Part shown: positions 26,872-34,294 of the stretch, piece after piece | How positions within the stretch are numbered: the first letter of the stretch is position 1 | Layout of the letters: every line of letters starts with the position of its first letter | Source: an uncultured Bacteroidota bacterium | GTDB taxonomy: Bacteria > Bacteroidota > Bacteroidia > Chitinophagales > Chitinophagaceae | Direction of reading: 5' to 3' | Length of the DNA stretch: 64,000 bases | Assembly: GCA_937928385.1 (NCBI GenBank) | Contig: CALEZD010000042.1 | Location: 11,984-75,983, forward strand | Translations under genes and position numbers: made by a program | Notes under the pieces: generated by a model | The model's database searches: none | The model's input: only the letters and a program-made list of their open reading frames with translations | What the model was told of the DNA's origin: nothing

Positions 26872-27555
26872 TTACATGTTAGGTAAATTATTGCCTGAAA
26901 CTTTAGTAGACAGGAACCTGTTGATTGTAGTAATGGTATTGGATGGCAAAGAACCTTGCTCCAGGCCGGCTACATCTACCGGGCCAAAGAAGTTGCCCCA
27001 ACTCCTCATATTGCCTATAGTGGCAGCCTGCCTTGCCTCAACCGATGCTATTTTTGCGGCCAACGAAACATGCTCCCCTGCTACAAACAACCTGCCGGCT
27101 TCGTTCAGTGTAGCCACTGCCAGGTTTTCTATCAGTTCAGCATTGTCCATTACACTGCTGCGTACCGCAAATTTCACATCGCTGAAATCAGTGGTTACTA
27201 CCGTTCCGCGTCCTGCCAGGTAGTTTCTCAGCAACTCCCTGTGCGCTATTTCATGATCGAGCATTTCTTCAAAATATGCTTCCTCTTCGGCAGTCATACC
27301 CGTGTATTTATTTTTCAGCAACGCCTCATAAAAACCTGCCTCTACCTGCTGAATAACAAACATCAGGTTCAACAGGCCCTCATCGTTTGTCCCCAGGTCT
27401 GTTGCACCATCTACGGCCACAACTTTTTCCTCCTTTTTACAGGATGCAATCAACAGCCCGGCACCCGCAATGCCTGCATACCCCAAAAACTTTCTGCGGG
27501 ATACTCCTGTGTTTATAGACACTTCCTCCTGCATAGTATTTTTTACTTCTTTCAT
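26872..27555 (-). CDS. Ferritin-like domain lipoprotein with Tat leader
   Basis: 227 residues. SRRKFLGYAGIAGAGLLIASC is a textbook Tat motif running into a lipobox (IASC), so the protein is probably exported folded and lipidated. The mature domain is a ferritin-like four-helix bundle with Glu/His metal ligands (QQVEAGFYEALLKNKY, EEMLDHEIAHRELL, ASVEARQAATIGNMRS). It is first in a two-gene operon with the ferritin-like gene 11 nt downstream, and the two products may form a heteromer. A second start seven codons in (MQEEVSINTG) is possible. Substrate or role (iron, peroxide or desiccation) is not readable. Confidence 0.8.
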   Translation of the reverse strand: MKEVKNTMQEEVSINTGVSRRKFLGYAGIAGAGLLIASCKKEEKVVAVDGATDLGTNDEGLLNLMFVIQQVEAGFYEALLKNKYTGMTAEEEAYFEEMLDHEIAHRELLRNYLAGRGTVVTTDFSDVKFAVRSSVMDNAELIENLAVATLNEAGRLFVAGEHVSLAAKIASVEARQAATIGNMRSWGNFFGPVDVAGLEQGSLPSNTITTINRFLSTKVSGNNLPNM

Positions 27556-27668
27556 AATTAGTTATAGATTAACTGTTTTGCTTTACCATGGGCGCAAATA
27601 ATAGCGACAGGACGCAAATTGTTCCCAATATACAAAAGCAGTAAGTAAATCTAATATATGAAATCTGC

Positions 27669-27694
27669 TTTTCATAGTATTTTCACTATGAAAA
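27669..27694. repeat. Perfect 10-bp inverted repeat upstream of the ferritin-like operon
   Basis: TTTTCATAGT (27669-27678), 6-nt spacer, ACTATGAAAA (27685-27694). Further ATGAAA half-sites lie at about 27658 and 27725. It sits about 115 nt before the ferritin-like operon and could be an operator or an mRNA hairpin. The rest of the 27556-27785 gap shows nothing else recognisable. Confidence 0.5.
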
Positions 27695-27785
27695 ATGTGG
27701 ACAGCCTGTATTTTTTGTTTTACGATATGAAACCAGGCGTACAGATGATATCATCCTGAATATGAATACGATAGCTATGCAGCGG

Positions 27786-28028
27786 TTAATTATTGCAGTT
27801 GAGAAAAATAAACGGTGAATTCAATTTTTCATTTACGTACTGCTTCAGTTTCCTGGACGTGGGTTTGATTATTCTATATCGTTGCAGGTCTATGACTTCT
27901 ACAGTATCCAGGTAATAGCGGTTCATGGTGATAAAACGAATATACCGTGATAAAAAAAGCGCGGAGCAATCATCACAGGCCAGTACCCCTGTATAACGCA
28001 TCCATACTTTATTATTATTGCCCCACAT
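27786..28028 (-). CDS. Short hypothetical protein
   Basis: 80 residues, basic and rich in Tyr/Arg (YIRFITMNRYYLDTVEV, YRIIKPTSRKLKQYVN), with CDDC near the N-terminus (GVLACDDCSALF). The GxLxCxDC stretch faintly recalls the NlpE copper-stress family, but the rest does not follow that fold closely and I do not assign it. It starts 16 nt after the stop of a small lipoprotein gene on the same strand and is probably co-transcribed with it. Confidence 0.45.
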   Translation of the reverse strand: MWGNNNKVWMRYTGVLACDDCSALFLSRYIRFITMNRYYLDTVEVIDLQRYRIIKPTSRKLKQYVNEKLNSPFIFLNCNN

Positions 28029-28044
28029 ACTACATACCCTTTAG

Positions 28045-28191
28045 TTAATGATATCGTTTAGGCTGTTTATATACTTTGTTGAGATTGCCGCCACACCCGC
28101 AACCCTTGCTGCTGGTAGCGCAACTTTCCAACGCCACACATGCCGCTATTATTAATAACAGGTAAATCGCCGTTTTGTTCTTTTTAATCAT
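28045..28191 (-). CDS. Small Cys-rich lipoprotein (48 aa)
   Basis: A 48-codon frame: MIKKNKTAIYLLLIIAACVA followed by LESC, a good lipobox, giving a mature lipopeptide of about 25 residues that starts CATSSKGCGCGGN and ends in basic residues (KQPKRYH). The basic N-terminus, hydrophobic core and Cys position make this a credible lipoprotein despite its size. It precedes the 80-residue gene by 16 nt. Function unknown; Gly/Cys-rich small lipoproteins of this look are scattered in Bacteroidota. Confidence 0.6.
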   Translation of the reverse strand: MIKKNKTAIYLLLIIAACVALESCATSSKGCGCGGNLNKVYKQPKRYH

Positions 28192-28202
28192 ATCCTTCTG
28201 GC

Positions 28203-28210
28203 TACTTTTG
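28203..28210 (+). promoter_or_regulatory. -7 box of the MurG-like glycosyltransferase gene
   Basis: TACTTTTG, an exact TAnnTTTG match 13 nt before a TTG codon at 28224. Confidence 0.5.
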
Positions 28211-28223
28211 TAAAGTTAAGGAT

Positions 28224-29305
28224 TTGAAGCCATCAAAAAACCGCTGAATATACTGGTAGCCCCGCTCGACTGGGGGTTGGGGCACACCACACGCTGCGTG
28301 CCTGTAATAGCGTATTTACGGGCAAAAGGGCATAGAATATTGTTTGCGGGCAATCACCAGCAATGCGATTATATAAGCGGTACTTTCCCGGGTATAGAAA
28401 CTATTTATCTCGAGGGGTATAATGTGCGGTATGCTGCATCAGGCTCTATGTTCATGCCCGCCATCCTACAGCAAATACCATCCCTGCTCCATACCATCCG
28501 CCGGGAAAATGCCTGGTTGAAAGAAACAATTGAACATTACAAGATAGACATGGTTATATCCGACAACCGTTATGGTCTTTATCACAAGAAGGTCCCTTCT
28601 GTTATTATTACCCACCAGCTCAATATCATTACCGGCTTCGGCAGTATAGCCGACGATATGCTGCGGCGGCTGCACTATCGTTTTCTCAATAGGTTCAATA
28701 ATGTTTGGGTGGTTGATATGCCCGGCGCACCGGGACTGGCAGGGCAGTTATCCCATCCGAAACAATTGCCAGACAACACACAGTATATAGGTTTATTGTC
28801 GCAGGTAGAGATAAAAGAAACTACTGGTGAAAAATACCTGCTGGTACTGCTCTCTGGGCCGGAGCCGCAACGTACCCTGCTGGCTGATAAGCTATGGCAG
28901 CAGGTGTTATTATACAATGGTAAAATAATCTTTGTAGAAGGCAGTGATGAAGTGGCTGCCAAACAAGATATACCACCGCATATTACTTATCACAAAAGGC
29001 TATCAGGTGATGCATTGGCAGCAGCTATATCCGGTGCGGACATGGTGATATGCCGCAGTGGCTATTCTACCCTTATGGACCTGGTGAAGTTGAACAAAAA
29101 AGCTATACTCATTCCAACACCGGGGCAAACGGAACAGGAATACCTGGCAAAGCATTTGGCAGGCAAGGGTAATTTCACATATGTTGCACAACATAAAATA
29201 AACCTGCTGAACGACCTGGATAATACCAGCTATTCACCCTTTGCAATGTCGCAGGACAATTTTAAATTGTTTATTCAGGTGGTAGACGAATGGCTGAATA
29301 AGTAA
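28224..29305 (+). CDS. MurG-like GT-B glycosyltransferase (start unclear, possible 1-nt frameshift)
   Basis: A GT28/MurG-like enzyme. The N-terminal signature LNILVAPLDWGLGHTTR begins at 28244 in the main frame. The C-terminal nucleotide-sugar lobe shows LSGPEPQRTLL, ADMVICRSGYSTLMDL and PTPGQTEQEYLAKHL. The main frame has no ATG/GTG before the conserved motif; the first formal start is TTG 28277, which would delete it. A TTG at 28224 after the promoter and AAGGA is one base out of frame across an A6 run (28235-28240); one extra A would give MKPSKKPLNILVAP. This is either a sequence error, slippage or an unusual start. The function is transfer of a sugar, acceptor unknown. Confidence 0.75.
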
Positions 29306-29334
29306 AAGAGGGGGCAATCTTTATCCCCCTCCTT
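29306..29334. terminator. Probable bidirectional terminator
   Basis: Stem GAGGGGG (29308-29314) / CCCCCTC (29325-29331) between the convergent glycosyltransferase and T9SS-cargo genes. The T-run is short on both strands. Confidence 0.6.
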
Positions 29335-29362
29335 ATTTGCCATGTACCCAACCTTATGCTTA

Positions 29363-30205
29363 CTACTTGTGTATTATTGTTTCTACAAATACTGTATTAT
29401 CTGCTTTAACACGCAAAAAATGTACTCCCCTGCTAAAACCGGTAATGTCTACAGTATGCATTGATACCCCTCCCTGTATTATTCCATGGTAAACTTCCTG
29501 CCCGGATATGTTGTATATATGCATTTCGGCTTCTTTCTGTGCCTGCAATCTTTCAATGTTTAATATTCCTGTGGACGGATTTGGAAAAATACGGTAACCC
29601 GCACGCTCAGCAGTAATATGCTGCACTGATACAGCCGGAGATACATTGATGTTGCCGGAGCCTGTATTAGGTACATCATCATTCCAGTATTGGTTGCTCC
29701 CTACTCCGGCTATTACATTAGCTTTCAACGTAGTGCTATTGTAAATGGCCGTACGCTTCATCCCCAATATATACTCTTTATTAGCTGCGTCAATTTTAAT
29801 ACTTATGTTGTTTGCACCCAATTTTGTGTAATTCATTGCTGCAAAGCCTGCGGCATCGGTAATACCTATAACACCTGATGAGCCGGATGTTACCCATACT
29901 GTTATCACCCTGTTGTATTTAAAACTGGTGTTGCTGCCAAACCATGCTGCGGTTGTACCACCGCCATTTACATCCATAATAATATTGATACCGTAATTGG
30001 CATTCAGAATACTGGTTACCGTTACCTTGAACCAAATAGAATCAGAAGTATTATCATACCTATACTCAAGTTTGGTACCGTCAAGGTATGTAGGCCCGCT
30101 TGTTTTTCCGTCGCCGGACGGGTCTGTTGCAAGAGTTCCCCATTGAGCAAATGCAGCGATTGTAAACGCTGTATAGATTGTCAGTAATAGTAAAAACTTT
30201 TTCAT
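29363..30205 (-). CDS. T9SS-secreted protein with type A sorting domain
   Basis: 280 residues. A signal peptide (MKKFLLLLTIYTAFTIAAFA) precedes a beta-sandwich region (about 20-190; LEYRYDNTSDSIWFKVTV, YGINIIMDVNGG) that resembles DOMON/CBM9-like carbohydrate-binding sandwiches. The last 75 residues are a type A T9SS C-terminal domain: FPNPSTGILNIE, MHIYNISGQEVY, FSRGVHFLRVK. The product should be exported through the type IX system and anchored or released at the surface. The ligand is unknown. It appears monocistronic. Confidence 0.85.
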   Translation of the reverse strand: MKKFLLLLTIYTAFTIAAFAQWGTLATDPSGDGKTSGPTYLDGTKLEYRYDNTSDSIWFKVTVTSILNANYGINIIMDVNGGGTTAAWFGSNTSFKYNRVITVWVTSGSSGVIGITDAAGFAAMNYTKLGANNISIKIDAANKEYILGMKRTAIYNSTTLKANVIAGVGSNQYWNDDVPNTGSGNINVSPAVSVQHITAERAGYRIFPNPSTGILNIERLQAQKEAEMHIYNISGQEVYHGIIQGGVSMHTVDITGFSRGVHFLRVKADNTVFVETIIHK

Positions 30206-30348
30206 TTTGAACTTATTTTAATGATATAATATTTGGCGGACGTTATTGCCGCCTGTCAGAAAAATCAGGACTGGAGAATATAGGTAATGGTTGAAAAAAT
30301 CATCTATACAAAATCTATACAGAGAACTAAATAGATGATATAGAGCAT

Positions 30349-31962
30349 CTAATATTTAACTATTAAATCGTATATATTATCGTCTTTTCCCAAACCCAGT
30401 TTCTTTTTCAACCTGTATTTGCTAATATCTACACTGCTTGGGGCAATATTCAGCAGCGAGGCAATCTGTTTGGATGAAAGATTCAGCCTGATGAAAGCGG
30501 CCAATCGCAGGTCGTTGGGTGTTAATTGGGTATAATCCTTTTTAAAATTATCAAAAAAAGAGTGGTGTACCTGTTCAAACCTTATTTTGAACTCTTCCCA
30601 ATCTTCCTCTGTCCCCATAGCAGAGTTAATAACATGTTTAACCTTTCTCAATTGTGCAACCTCTGCCTGTGTTATATTATGTAGTTCGTCATTTATTTTC
30701 TGCAGTAGTTGGTTTTTTTGTGCTGTAGTCAGTGTAAATGACAACAACTCCTTATTCAGTTCCTCATTTTTCAGCTCCTCATTTTTCAGCTGCAACTCAA
30801 CCAATTCCTTCTGTTGTTGCTCAACTTCCAGTTGTTTGTTTTTGGCGTTGATGCGCAACTGCTGGCGATTGTACAATTGATAGGCTATCACACCTGTGAA
30901 TACGGCAACCAGCACAGCGATAACCAGGTAGTACAGGTTTCGCTGGCTCGCGGCTTTGCTGACAGCCAGTTGTGTTTCTTTCTCTGCTATCTCTTTGTCT
31001 TTTTTTTCTGTTGCCAGTTGAGTTTTTACAGCAGCCAGTTCAAGGTTTGTTTCTTCATTTAACAGTGAGTCTGTCCATGTATGTTTCAGTTTAAGGTTCT
31101 CGAAAGCATGTTTGTATTTTCCGATTTTTTCATAACCCATGTATTTCAGCCCATATGCTTCAGCTGTGAGTGTATGGATGTTTTTAGTTTTAGCTATTTG
31201 CAGCGCCGAGTCGGCGTAGCTAATAGCCGAGTGGTATTGCCCGGTATGCAACAATGCTTCAGACATGCTCATATAGCAATGCCCCAATACTTTTTGATTA
31301 TTGAAAGCCCTGCACGCTGCAAGTGCTTGCCTTGCATATTTCATGGCGCTGTCAGGTTGGGCAAGCTTGGTATACAGAGAGCTGATATTACCCAAAGTTT
31401 GCCCTAACCATTCTGTATTATTGTAATATTTTCGAAATCCATCAAACGCCCGAATGTAATATATGAGTGCGCTATCATACATCTCTTTGTCCTCGTAAAT
31501 CCAGCCTATGTTGTTGAGGTAATGAACAGTACTTTTATCTTCACCAATTTTGTTATACAGCATTATAGCTTTTTTACTATAATCAAGTCCGAGGTTACGA
31601 TCGCCCATATCTATATATATTACCGCTATGTTGCCATATGCTCTGGCAATTTCATTTGAGTCGTTATACTTTTTGGCGGTGGCAACCATTTGCCGCATAT
31701 ATTCCAATCCTTTATTGAAATCACCTTTTACCCAGTAGGACATACCTGTAATATTACACCCACGCATTTTGGCCAGATAGATGCCTGTTTTTTCAGATAG
31801 TTTTATTATTTCTTTACCAATGGCGATAGCACTATCGGGTTGAGACATCATATGCTCTTCGCCAAGTACTATAAGCTTATTAATTGCAGTTGTATCACTT
31901 ACAGCAAAAGCAATATATGCTGTAAGCAGGAAGATTATAACGGAGTAAAATATCTGTTTCAA
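30349..31962 (-). CDS. TPR - transmembrane - LuxR-type HTH regulator
   Basis: 537 residues. A signal peptide or first TM (YSVIIFLLTAYIAFA) leads into about seven TPR-like repeats (about 50-290: AYGNIAVIYIDMGDRNLGLD, HYLNNIGWIYEDKEMYDSAL). A TM helix follows at about 345-363 (LYYLVIAVLVAVFTGVIAY), then a long charged coiled coil. The C-terminal LuxR/GerE-like helix-turn-helix is LAAFIRLNLSSKQIASLL then PSSVDISKYRLKKKLGL. The topology implies periplasmic TPR sensing coupled to cytosolic DNA binding, a one-component regulator layout known in Bacteroidota. The target is unknown. The sensor layout is the same as in the six cyclases at 38.9-51.1 kb. Confidence 0.85.
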   Translation of the reverse strand: MKQIFYSVIIFLLTAYIAFAVSDTTAINKLIVLGEEHMMSQPDSAIAIGKEIIKLSEKTGIYLAKMRGCNITGMSYWVKGDFNKGLEYMRQMVATAKKYNDSNEIARAYGNIAVIYIDMGDRNLGLDYSKKAIMLYNKIGEDKSTVHYLNNIGWIYEDKEMYDSALIYYIRAFDGFRKYYNNTEWLGQTLGNISSLYTKLAQPDSAMKYARQALAACRAFNNQKVLGHCYMSMSEALLHTGQYHSAISYADSALQIAKTKNIHTLTAEAYGLKYMGYEKIGKYKHAFENLKLKHTWTDSLLNEETNLELAAVKTQLATEKKDKEIAEKETQLAVSKAASQRNLYYLVIAVLVAVFTGVIAYQLYNRQQLRINAKNKQLEVEQQQKELVELQLKNEELKNEELNKELLSFTLTTAQKNQLLQKINDELHNITQAEVAQLRKVKHVINSAMGTEEDWEEFKIRFEQVHHSFFDNFKKDYTQLTPNDLRLAAFIRLNLSSKQIASLLNIAPSSVDISKYRLKKKLGLGKDDNIYDLIVKY

Positions 31963-32044
31963 AACACAACGTAAATGAATCTGTCATGTAATACTGGTTT
32001 TCGTGCTAAATGGTTGGGGTGCCGCCAAATTAAAACCGGCTCTG

Positions 32045-32052
32045 TACCTTTG
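32045..32052 (+). promoter_or_regulatory. -7 box 7 nt before the DMT transporter GTG
   Basis: TACCTTTG, an exact TAnnTTTG match. It lies inside the longer ORF that opens at 32003 and decides for the GTG start at 32060. Confidence 0.55.
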
Positions 32053-32059
32053 CGCTCCA

Positions 32060-32968
32060 GTGGACAACAAAACTAAAGCTCATCTTGCCCTGTTGGGCAC
32101 CAATATATTATATGGTGCGGGCTATAGCATTGCCAAGTATATCATGCCACGGCTGATAGAACCACTGGGTTTTATCTTCATCCGTGCAGGTGCGGTGGCT
32201 TTGCTATTCTGGCTCAGCTACTTCCTGGGCAGCAATTACAGGGCCACTATCAGTAAAAAAGACTGGGGAGTGTTGGTATTGGGTGGTTTATTTGGGGTGG
32301 CTGTCAACCAGATGCTGTTTTTCCTGGGGCTGAACCTCACCATGCCTATACATGCATCATTGGTAATGATGAGTACCCCGCTGTTGATTACAGTTGCCGC
32401 CCTTATTATTCTTAGAGAAAGGATAGGGCGTAATAAGCTGATAGGGCTGCTGCTGGGTATAGCCGGTGCCGTGCTACTGATGAGTGCGGGCAGGGAACTG
32501 ACCAATGCAGGCACCAACACAGCCCTGGGCGACATATTAGTGTTTTTCAATGCCGCCAGTTATGCCATATACTTAGTCATCATCAAGCCATTGATGCAGC
32601 GCTACCGTCCGCTGATTGTCATCAGGTGGGTTTTCCTGTTTGGGTTTATGTTTGTACTCCCCTTTGGCTGGCAACAGTTTGCAGATATACAATGGCAGCA
32701 ATTCACCCTGCCCGACTATGCGGCTTTGGCTTTCACGGTAATAGGTACCACCTTCCTGGCATATTTGTGGAACATCTATGCACTCAGCCATTTGAGCGCA
32801 TCTACCGCAGGGGCATACATCTATCTGCAGCCATTTTTCGCAGGCATTATATCTGTTATATTTATGGGCGAAGCAGTTACCCTTGCTAAAATTTTTGCGG
32901 CTGTACTCATATTTGCCGGGGTGTATTTAGTTAACTTCGGCCAGAGAAAGAAAGAACTTAAACAGTAG
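32060..32968 (+). CDS. EamA/DMT-family transporter
   Basis: 302 residues from GTG 32060, with ten hydrophobic segments in two EamA repeats. The first begins LALLGTNILYGAGYSIAKY; the second begins near ALGDILVFFNAASYAIYLVI and ends AAVLIFAGVYLVNF. The PMHASLVMMSTPLLITVAAL and STAGAYIYLQPFFAGIISV stretches are typical DMT helices. Substrate cannot be predicted; relatives export amino acids or metabolites. The SUI1-like gene follows 3 nt after its stop, so the two are co-transcribed. Confidence 0.88.
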   Translation: MDNKTKAHLALLGTNILYGAGYSIAKYIMPRLIEPLGFIFIRAGAVALLFWLSYFLGSNYRATISKKDWGVLVLGGLFGVAVNQMLFFLGLNLTMPIHASLVMMSTPLLITVAALIILRERIGRNKLIGLLLGIAGAVLLMSAGRELTNAGTNTALGDILVFFNAASYAIYLVIIKPLMQRYRPLIVIRWVFLFGFMFVLPFGWQQFADIQWQQFTLPDYAALAFTVIGTTFLAYLWNIYALSHLSASTAGAYIYLQPFFAGIISVIFMGEAVTLAKIFAAVLIFAGVYLVNFGQRKKELKQ

Positions 32969-32971
32969 CCT

Positions 32972-33313
32972 ATGTCTAAGAAAAATAAAGGCCGTGCCGA
33001 CGGACTGGTATATTCTACCAACCAGGATTTTTATAACGACTTTGAAGAAGAGCAACAGGATACAAATACGCTCCCCAAAAACAAGCAGAAGCTGAGGGTA
33101 AAACTGGATAGCAAACAGCGGGCGGGCAAGCTGGTAACACTTGTAGAAGGCTTTGCCGGTGCAGATGATGACCTGAAGAGCCTGGGCAAGTATATAAAAA
33201 CCAAATGCGGCACCGGCGGCAGTGTAAAGGACGGCCTGATAATCATACAGGGAGACTATAAAGAAAAAATTATAGGTTGGCTGCGCGACTGGGGTTACAC
33301 ATTAACCAAATGA
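32972..33313 (+). CDS. SUI1/eIF1-like translation factor (YciH family)
   Basis: 113 residues. The C-terminal 70 residues form an SUI1 domain: KLRVKLDSKQRAGKLVTLVEGF, SLGKYIKTKCGTGGSVKDG, IIIQGDYKEKIIGWLRDWGY. Bacterial YciH-type proteins bind the small ribosomal subunit and influence start-codon fidelity. That is a reasonable but untested role, and an interesting one given the short-leader mRNAs predicted in this window. The N-terminus is acidic and probably unstructured. It is in an operon with the DMT transporter. Confidence 0.9.
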   Translation: MSKKNKGRADGLVYSTNQDFYNDFEEEQQDTNTLPKNKQKLRVKLDSKQRAGKLVTLVEGFAGADDDLKSLGKYIKTKCGTGGSVKDGLIIIQGDYKEKIIGWLRDWGYTLTK

Positions 33314-33318
33314 TAAGC

Positions 33319-33326
33319 TATTTTTG
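33319..33326 (+). promoter_or_regulatory. -7 box 8 nt before the transketolase-subunit ATG
   Basis: TATTTTTG, an exact TAnnTTTG match located 5 nt after the SUI1-gene stop. It gives the transketolase subunit its own promoter. Confidence 0.5.
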
Positions 33327-33334
33327 CACACATC

Positions 33335-34294
33335 ATGCTACAGGATATAATAGAAACAGGCAAAAAAGACACCCGCTCAGGCTTTGGTGACGGTATATTG
33401 GAAGCAGCACGCAAGAACCCCAATATCGTGGCGCTATCTGCCGACCTCGCCGGCTCATTGAAGCTGAATGGCTTTATGAAAGAGTTTCCCGAACGTTTTA
33501 TACAGGTAGGTATTGCAGAAGCTAATATGATGGGCGTTGCTGCCGGCCTGACTGTAGGTGGTAAAATACCATACACCACTACTTTCGCCAACTTTTCTAC
33601 ATCCCGTGTGTACGACCAGGTACGCCAGTCTATAGCATATAGCGGCAAGAATGTAAAAATATGCGCTTCTCACGCAGGTCTTACCCTGGGCGAAGACGGA
33701 GCTACACACCAGGTGCTGGAAGATATAGGCATGATGAAAATGCTACCCGGTATGACCGTTATAGTACCCTGCGACTATACACAAACCAAACTGGCTACTA
33801 TGGCGATAGCCGACTACCAGGGCCCTGTGTACCTGCGTTTCGGTCGCCCGGTATGGCCCATATTTACTAAAGAAGACCAGCAATTCGAAATAGGTAAAGC
33901 ACAGGTACTGGCAGAAGGTACCGATGTAACGATTATAGCCTGCGGCCACTTAGTGTGGACAGCCGTAGAAGCCGCTAAAGCACTGGCTGAAAAAGGCATA
34001 TCTGTTGAGCTCATCAACATGCACACCATCAAGCCGCTGGACGAAGCAGCTATCCTGAAATCTGTAGCCAAAACAGGTTGCGTAGTAACTGCTGAAGAAC
34101 ACCAGCGCAATGGCGGCCTGGGCGATGCGGTAGCGCAGGTATTGGCTCAGCACCACCCTGCCCCGCAGGAATATGTAGCGGTAAACGATACCTTTGGCGA
34201 AAGCGGTAAGCCCACCGACCTGCTGAAAAAATATGGTTTGGACAAGCCGGATGTTATCGCAGCTGTAGAAAAAGTGATGAAGCGCAAAGCCTAA
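33335..34294 (+). CDS. Transketolase, C-terminal (Pyr plus C) subunit
   Basis: 319 residues, corresponding to the C-terminal half of transketolase. It has the pyrimidine-binding domain with the ThDP-activating Glu in VGIAEANMMGVAAGL and ASHAGLTLGEDGATHQVLED, then the C domain (ACGHLVWTAVEAAKALAEKG, VVTAEEHQRNGGLGDAVAQVL). Split transketolases need a separate N-terminal ThDP/PP subunit, usually encoded directly upstream. Here the upstream gene is the SUI1-like factor, and no N-terminal half is in the window. Its stop overlaps the convergent decarboxylase stop by 4 nt (CTAA). Confidence 0.92.
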   Translation: MLQDIIETGKKDTRSGFGDGILEAARKNPNIVALSADLAGSLKLNGFMKEFPERFIQVGIAEANMMGVAAGLTVGGKIPYTTTFANFSTSRVYDQVRQSIAYSGKNVKICASHAGLTLGEDGATHQVLEDIGMMKMLPGMTVIVPCDYTQTKLATMAIADYQGPVYLRFGRPVWPIFTKEDQQFEIGKAQVLAEGTDVTIIACGHLVWTAVEAAKALAEKGISVELINMHTIKPLDEAAILKSVAKTGCVVTAEEHQRNGGLGDAVAQVLAQHHPAPQEYVAVNDTFGESGKPTDLLKKYGLDKPDVIAAVEKVMKRKA

